A stretch of 60,102 nt of DNA from CAIRDP01 sp037134895 (GTDB lineage Bacteria > Bacteroidota > Bacteroidia > Bacteroidales > FEN-979). A model generated the notes under the pieces. It ran no database searches and was not told the DNA's origin. It was given only the letters and a program-made list of their open reading frames with translations. Of the stretch, positions 55,859-60,102 are shown piece by piece. Numbering within the stretch: the stretch's first letter is position 1; every line of letters starts with the position of its first letter. The stretch spans positions 1 to 60,102 of the forward strand of contig JBAXLI010000020.1 in the NCBI GenBank assembly GCA_037134895.1, read 5' to 3'. The translations under genes were made by a program, and so were the position numbers.

Positions 55859-58788
55859 TTAATCACGATTTCATCAACAAAGATCCAGGCTTTTTTACCT
55901 GCACCGGGATGCCAGTCCGGACAATTTCCCCGATTCACCGCGAGTACCTTGATATATCTTGCGGGCTTCCCATTCAGCTTACTAGAAAAATCGTTTTTTA
56001 CAATGCCATCGGCCCTTTCATTAACCGTGTTTTTTATCAACGGCAACTCACTGAATGTTTTGCCATCTGAAGAAATTGAAAATCTAACAGCCAGGGGCAT
56101 AAAAATCCATGCACCCTGGTCCTGGTAACATCCCAGTGAAACTTCCTGTAATTTCTTCACCGAACCCAGGTCTACAAGAGCTTTAACGTCATTGCCTTCA
56201 TAACCCTGCCAGGCGCCTGTCTTGAAATTATCACCTCCCCTGATGCAGTCAATCAGGGCAAGATCACCACCTGCTGAATATTGTCCGGCAAATTTGCTTG
56301 ACAATATGATGCTCCTGTCCTTGGGAAGCCTGATGAAGTTAGCATCCATGATGAAACTTTTTTCAAGCCCCTGTCTCTTCGCAAAAGCTTTCAGTGCGGT
56401 TTCCTTATTAATATAAAACGGCTTTGTATATACCTGACTGTTTTCTGAAGGAGTTTTACCATCGAGGGTAAAATAAATTATTGAGCCAGGCAGGGGACAG
56501 GAAAGGCTCACTAATGTCGAATCAAGGAACGTTCTTTTAGCATTTTCCACAGCCGGAATCGGTGTTATCAGCGAATCGGAGACCATCGAGACAGGGAAAC
56601 CCCCAGCTGCCGTTCCCCAGGCTTTATCAGGGGTTGACGACATCGTAAATGAAAGAAGTCCTCCCTGCATAATATCCGCATGACTCAGAAAACATTTATT
56701 GTAGCTCTTCCCGTTAAGGGTGGCAGAGCTGATGAAATAGTTGTCGCGGCTGCTGTTCTTTGCCTCTATAATAAAGGTTTTTCCATTTTCAAGTTGAATG
56801 CTTACCTTCGGAAATACGGGCGAACCGATTGCATAAATTCCTGAAGCAGGAACAACGGGGTAAAAACCTAAAGCGCTGAAAACATACCAGGCGCTCATCT
56901 GTCCGCAGTCTTCATTGCCGCATAACCCATCGGGATCATTCCTGTAAAGTTCGCTGCATATCCGGTGTATAAGTTCCTGGGTTTTCCATGGAGTTCCTGC
57001 ATAATCATATAGGTATGCCATGTGATGACTGGGTTCGTTTCCATGGGCATACTGCCCGATCATCCCTGAAATATCTGCCTGCTCTCGTCCTGAGGTCTTT
57101 GAAGATGCGCTGAACATCGAATCCAGCCGGGCCTTAAATGTTTCCCTGCCTCCCATTAGTGCCATCAGTCCGTTAAGATCCTGGGGAACATAAAAACTGT
57201 ATTGCCAGGCATTTGCTTCGGTATAATTGAAATTTACTTCTGCAGGATCAAAGGGAGAGAACCAGGAAGAATTGTTTTTTGCCCGCATAAACCCTGTTGA
57301 AGCATCAAATACGTTTTTATAGTATTGCGCCCTGCGGATGAAAGTTCCGTAATCACTGTCATTACCCAGAGCCTTAGCCATTTGTGCAATACACCAGTCA
57401 TCAAAGGCATATTCAAGGGTTTTTGACACCGATTCTCCTTCCTTATCCGAAGGTATGTATCCCATTGTCTTATAGTATTTCAACCCGAGTTCATCCATTC
57501 CGGCACTATGCTTCATTGCAGCTAATGCCAATGCTGCATCGAATCCCCTGATGCCTTTCAGATATGCATCTGAGATAACAGGTACAGCATGGTAACCGAT
57601 CATACATCCTGTTTCGTTTGCCGACAATTCCCAAACAGGAAGTTTTCCACCTTCAGCGAACTGCCTTAGAAATGTATTTATAAAGTCATTGCTGCGTTTC
57701 TGGTCAATGATAGTAAGCAAGGGATGTTCGGCCCTGTAGGTGTCCCATAAAGAAAAAACCGTATAGTAATCAAAATCCTTTGCCTGATGCGGCTTCTGGT
57801 CCCTGCCAAGGTATTGCCCATCGACATCCATATATAGATTGGGGCTTAACATAGCATGGTAAAGTGCAGTATAAAAAACCGTTTTCTGATCCTTGCTTCC
57901 GCCTTCAACCTTGATTTTTCCTAGTTCCCGGTTCCAGGTATTCATTGCCTGTTTTGACACCTGGTCAAAATCCCAGCCGGGGTTTTCGCAATCAAGGTTT
58001 TTTCTCGCCCCATCGGTACTCACGGCCGAAATTCCGATTTTGATCAGCAGAGGTTCATTGCCCTGTAATCCGAAGCGGAACAGGCCTTTTACGTCGTTTC
58101 CCTTTGCCTCCGAAGCATTGTCCGGCATCTTGCCCCCGCTCCTGAGGTGGTATGTTGTAATCGGCTTTGAAAACCTGATGACGAAGTATAATACCTGCCT
58201 TGCAGCCCAGGCCTGGGAAATCCTCATTCCTTCCAACTCATCTTTTCCGGTAACTTTAAGCCTGGATTCAAGAACAATATCCCTGTGCTTCAGGTCAATT
58301 ACAATGCCTGCATCCCTGGCATCACTGAAGGTGTACCGGTGCATCCCTGTCCTTAGTGTAGTGGTAAGTTCAGCCCTTGCACCGGGCTTTTTAAGGTCAA
58401 CCCTGTAATATCCCGGTACGGCTTTTTCACTTGCCTTATCGAAACCTGATCGAAAACCGTAATTGTCGGGTTCAACCTCCCCTTTAACCGGCATGATCAG
58501 GACATCTCCGTAATCGGAACACCCGGTTCCGCTGAGATGGGTGTGACTGAATCCGAAAATCACCGAATCGCTGTTATGATAGCCTGAGCAGCCGTCCCAT
58601 CCTTCAAGCCTTGTGTCCGGACTGAGCTGTATCATCCCGAAAGGCAGGCTGGCTCCGGGATAGGTATGTCCATGGCCACCTGTGCCAAGGAAAGGGTTCA
58701 CATATTCTGAAGGTGAACCTGCATGGTTGGCGCAGGTATAGAGAAATAATGACAGGATCAGAATCCCGGGAATTGAGAGTTTCCTCAT
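55855..58788 (-). CDS. GH92 alpha-mannosidase lipoprotein with CBM-like C-terminus (977 aa)
   Basis: The lipoprotein signal ends ILSLFLYTCANHAG. The GH92 N-domain follows directly: EYVNPFLGTGGHGHTYPGAS, PFGMIQLSPDT and GFSHTHLSGTGCSDYGDV. The (alpha/alpha)6 domain has DTYRAEHPLLTI and GNEDCGQMSAWYVFSALGFY, with the calcium and acid-base glutamate in GNEDCGQ. After about residue 760 come a chitobiase-like domain (SLSCPLPGSIIYFTLDGKTP) and a discoidin/F5-8-like domain ending AWIFVDEIVIK. It removes alpha-linked mannose with inversion, typically from N-glycans or mannan. It lies 8 bases downstream of the GH2 gene. Confidence 0.9.
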   Translation of the reverse strand: MRKLSIPGILILSLFLYTCANHAGSPSEYVNPFLGTGGHGHTYPGASLPFGMIQLSPDTRLEGWDGCSGYHNSDSVIFGFSHTHLSGTGCSDYGDVLIMPVKGEVEPDNYGFRSGFDKASEKAVPGYYRVDLKKPGARAELTTTLRTGMHRYTFSDARDAGIVIDLKHRDIVLESRLKVTGKDELEGMRISQAWAARQVLYFVIRFSKPITTYHLRSGGKMPDNASEAKGNDVKGLFRFGLQGNEPLLIKIGISAVSTDGARKNLDCENPGWDFDQVSKQAMNTWNRELGKIKVEGGSKDQKTVFYTALYHAMLSPNLYMDVDGQYLGRDQKPHQAKDFDYYTVFSLWDTYRAEHPLLTIIDQKRSNDFINTFLRQFAEGGKLPVWELSANETGCMIGYHAVPVISDAYLKGIRGFDAALALAAMKHSAGMDELGLKYYKTMGYIPSDKEGESVSKTLEYAFDDWCIAQMAKALGNDSDYGTFIRRAQYYKNVFDASTGFMRAKNNSSWFSPFDPAEVNFNYTEANAWQYSFYVPQDLNGLMALMGGRETFKARLDSMFSASSKTSGREQADISGMIGQYAHGNEPSHHMAYLYDYAGTPWKTQELIHRICSELYRNDPDGLCGNEDCGQMSAWYVFSALGFYPVVPASGIYAIGSPVFPKVSIQLENGKTFIIEAKNSSRDNYFISSATLNGKSYNKCFLSHADIMQGGLLSFTMSSTPDKAWGTAAGGFPVSMVSDSLITPIPAVENAKRTFLDSTLVSLSCPLPGSIIYFTLDGKTPSENSQVYTKPFYINKETALKAFAKRQGLEKSFIMDANFIRLPKDRSIILSSKFAGQYSAGGDLALIDCIRGGDNFKTGAWQGYEGNDVKALVDLGSVKKLQEVSLGCYQDQGAWIFMPLAVRFSISSDGKTFSELPLIKNTVNERADGIVKNDFSSKLNGKPARYIKVLAVNRGNCPDWHPGAGKKAWIFVDEIVIK

Positions 58789-58795
58789 ACAAGTT

Positions 58796-60102
58796 TCAAT
58801 ATGTATCCTGAAGTGAGCGAATGCTGATCTTATCGAGAAGATCCTTTCCAGTGTATTTGGTCACAAAAAAGATTTCGACAGGCTCCCCGGGGATGATATC
58901 CACGAAGTTTTCGATGAATTTACCGCTTACCATTGTTGAAAGGAACACGCTTTTTGCCAGTTTATCAGATGTGAGGGTGATCTTGAATCCTACCGGGATT
59001 TCCTTGATCTCCTTCACAATATTGGGTTTTTCAAGAGCCAGGTCCTTGAGTGGAACAAAGTAAAAGGTGTTGCTGAACCGTTCCTCGATCTTTGCTGACG
59101 TGATGAACGTTGCCTTCATGACAATGTTTTTCGGGTCAAGTCCTTTTAAGAAAGCAGCAGAATCGGCATCAAAAAAATATTTTGAGTTCAGGTATGGTAC
59201 CGATATCTCATTCAGTGTATCCCTGAGCACCTTTCCATTAAGGTCTGTTACTTTTACATTCAGATGCCCTGTCATCGCATAATAGCGGTCAGTAACTACG
59301 TAAACCCTTAGTCTGCCGTTTTCCATGACAGGGGAGACCAGAACATCCCGGTATTCATTCCTCAGGTAATAATGCAGCGCCTTGGGTGTACCAAAATAAT
59401 CCCTTGCCGACCAGGACACCACAGGCCAGCAGTCATTATACTGCCAGAACAAAGTTCCCATGCAGTACGGCATAGCCCGGCGGTGCGATTCTATTGCAGT
59501 TTTGATCCCTTCGGCCTGGAGTATCTGGCTTACATAGGCATATGATTCGAAATCTTTGGGGCGCTTGAACTCCCTCATCATATATTCATCTATAATTTCA
59601 TAGCCTGTGGGATGTTTCTGATGAGCTTTCATAACGGCCGAGCCTAACTGAAGGTCTTCAGGCCTGGTAAACCTCCTGAGAGTACTCATATCGGGGAAGG
59701 CCTGGAAACCGTATTCCGACATGAACCTGCCTACATTGGTTTTATAACTTGAGAATGGATGCTTTCCCCACCATACACCCCAGTAATGTAAATCACCGGC
59801 CCGCCTGCTTTCGGGTTTGCCCCACCCGAACATTGGGGAAGTGGGTATGTATGTCCGGAGTGTGTCGAATTTCCTGACATTGTTCATCAGCAACCCGTTG
59901 AAGAGGTTCTTATACCCCTGGTATACAGAGGCAGAGTCGGCCGCAGTGTAATTGTATTGTTTCTGCCAGCCCCAGTTCTTCCATCCCTCGTCGATCTCGT
60001 TATTACCGCACCATAAGGCAATACAGGGGTGCCGGCGTAATCTAACAATGTTCTGTATCGACTCAGCATTCACGTTCTGCATGAAATCCATGTCCCTTGG
60101 AT
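58796..60102 (-). CDS. GH2 beta-mannosidase, 3' part (N-terminus outside window)
   Basis: The frame runs off the right end of the window. The 435 codons seen contain the GH2 TIM barrel end: NIVRLRRHPCIALWCGNNEI, whose N-E carries the acid/base glutamate, and FMSEYGFQAFPDMSTLRRF with the nucleophile glutamate. W-rich loops (YWGVWWGKHPF, GTLFWQYNDCWPVVSW) are typical of beta-mannosidase rather than beta-galactosidase. A C-terminal beta domain follows to the stop at 58796. Together with GH92 it would strip the alpha- and beta-mannose of N-glycan cores. Substrate call is by motif resemblance. Confidence 0.82.
   Translation of the reverse strand, partial: PRDMDFMQNVNAESIQNIVRLRRHPCIALWCGNNEIDEGWKNWGWQKQYNYTAADSASVYQGYKNLFNGLLMNNVRKFDTLRTYIPTSPMFGWGKPESRRAGDLHYWGVWWGKHPFSSYKTNVGRFMSEYGFQAFPDMSTLRRFTRPEDLQLGSAVMKAHQKHPTGYEIIDEYMMREFKRPKDFESYAYVSQILQAEGIKTAIESHRRAMPYCMGTLFWQYNDCWPVVSWSARDYFGTPKALHYYLRNEYRDVLVSPVMENGRLRVYVVTDRYYAMTGHLNVKVTDLNGKVLRDTLNEISVPYLNSKYFFDADSAAFLKGLDPKNIVMKATFITSAKIEERFSNTFYFVPLKDLALEKPNIVKEIKEIPVGFKITLTSDKLAKSVFLSTMVSGKFIENFVDIIPGEPVEIFFVTKYTGKDLLDKISIRSLQDTY

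Overview
The window joins two kinds of DNA. Positions 1 to about 24,983 are the right-hand part of an integrated tailed-phage-like element. From there to the end is host chromosome. The host looks like a member of the Bacteroidota, probably Bacteroidales. The evidence is HmuY/TonB heme uptake, a type IX secretion C-terminal sorting domain, GH92/GH2/GH31 glycosidases, an M64 peptidase, and promoters with the Bacteroidetes TAnnTTTG -7 box. I cannot name the genus.

Element layout. A leftward late operon (7,695 to 63) runs prohead protease/scaffold, capsid, portal, head-tail connector, a structural protein, a YadA-like repeat fibre, a small coiled-coil membrane protein, holin, GH24 lysozyme and a spanin-like protein. 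Other tail genes must lie left of the window. A divergent promoter region at 7.7-7.8 kb drives the rightward genes: a small HTH-like protein and both terminase subunits. Behind the large terminase come 1.5 kb without a credible gene, which fold into many helices. All the G.T wobble positions in the longest helices fit only a + strand RNA, and two tandem modules show a compensatory base-pair swap. I regard this as a large ornate phage RNA and the most novel item here. Next comes a leftward, AT-rich, three-gene operon of exported proteins (cargo). After it, also leftward, is a replication and recombination block: VRR-NUC nuclease, primase-helicase, SSB-like protein, MBL-fold protein, RecT, Rad50/SbcC-like ATPase, an excisionase-like HTH protein, an unknown protein and a tyrosine integrase. 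The right end is the 3' half of a tRNA-Arg gene, the expected attachment site; the intact tRNA should be at the unseen left end.

Host layout. 25-31 kb holds a secreted lipase-like hydrolase, and an arginine/lysine-type decarboxylase with a GadC-like antiporter (an acid-stress pair). 31-38 kb holds envelope proteins (AsmA-like, beta-barrel, duplicated-domain lipoprotein), a stand-alone CHASE2 protein coupled to a FecR-like protein, and an FkbM methyltransferase. 38-43 kb is a heme uptake operon: small membrane protein, HmuY with T9SS tag, TonB receptor, second HmuY lipoprotein. 43-60 kb is a leftward catabolic run: GH2 beta-mannosidase (cut by the window end), GH92 alpha-mannosidase, EamA transporter, M64 peptidase, glycyl-radical activase, a glycyl radical enzyme closely resembling trans-4-hydroxyproline dehydratase, GH31 glucosidase, MFS transporter, a transglutaminase-like lipoprotein and an MBL hydrolase. 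Together these suggest breakdown of glycoproteins, possibly hydroxyproline-rich ones.

A feature shared by both halves is that many intergenic gaps consist of short imperfect tandem repeats with 7-9 nt units, each gap with its own word.
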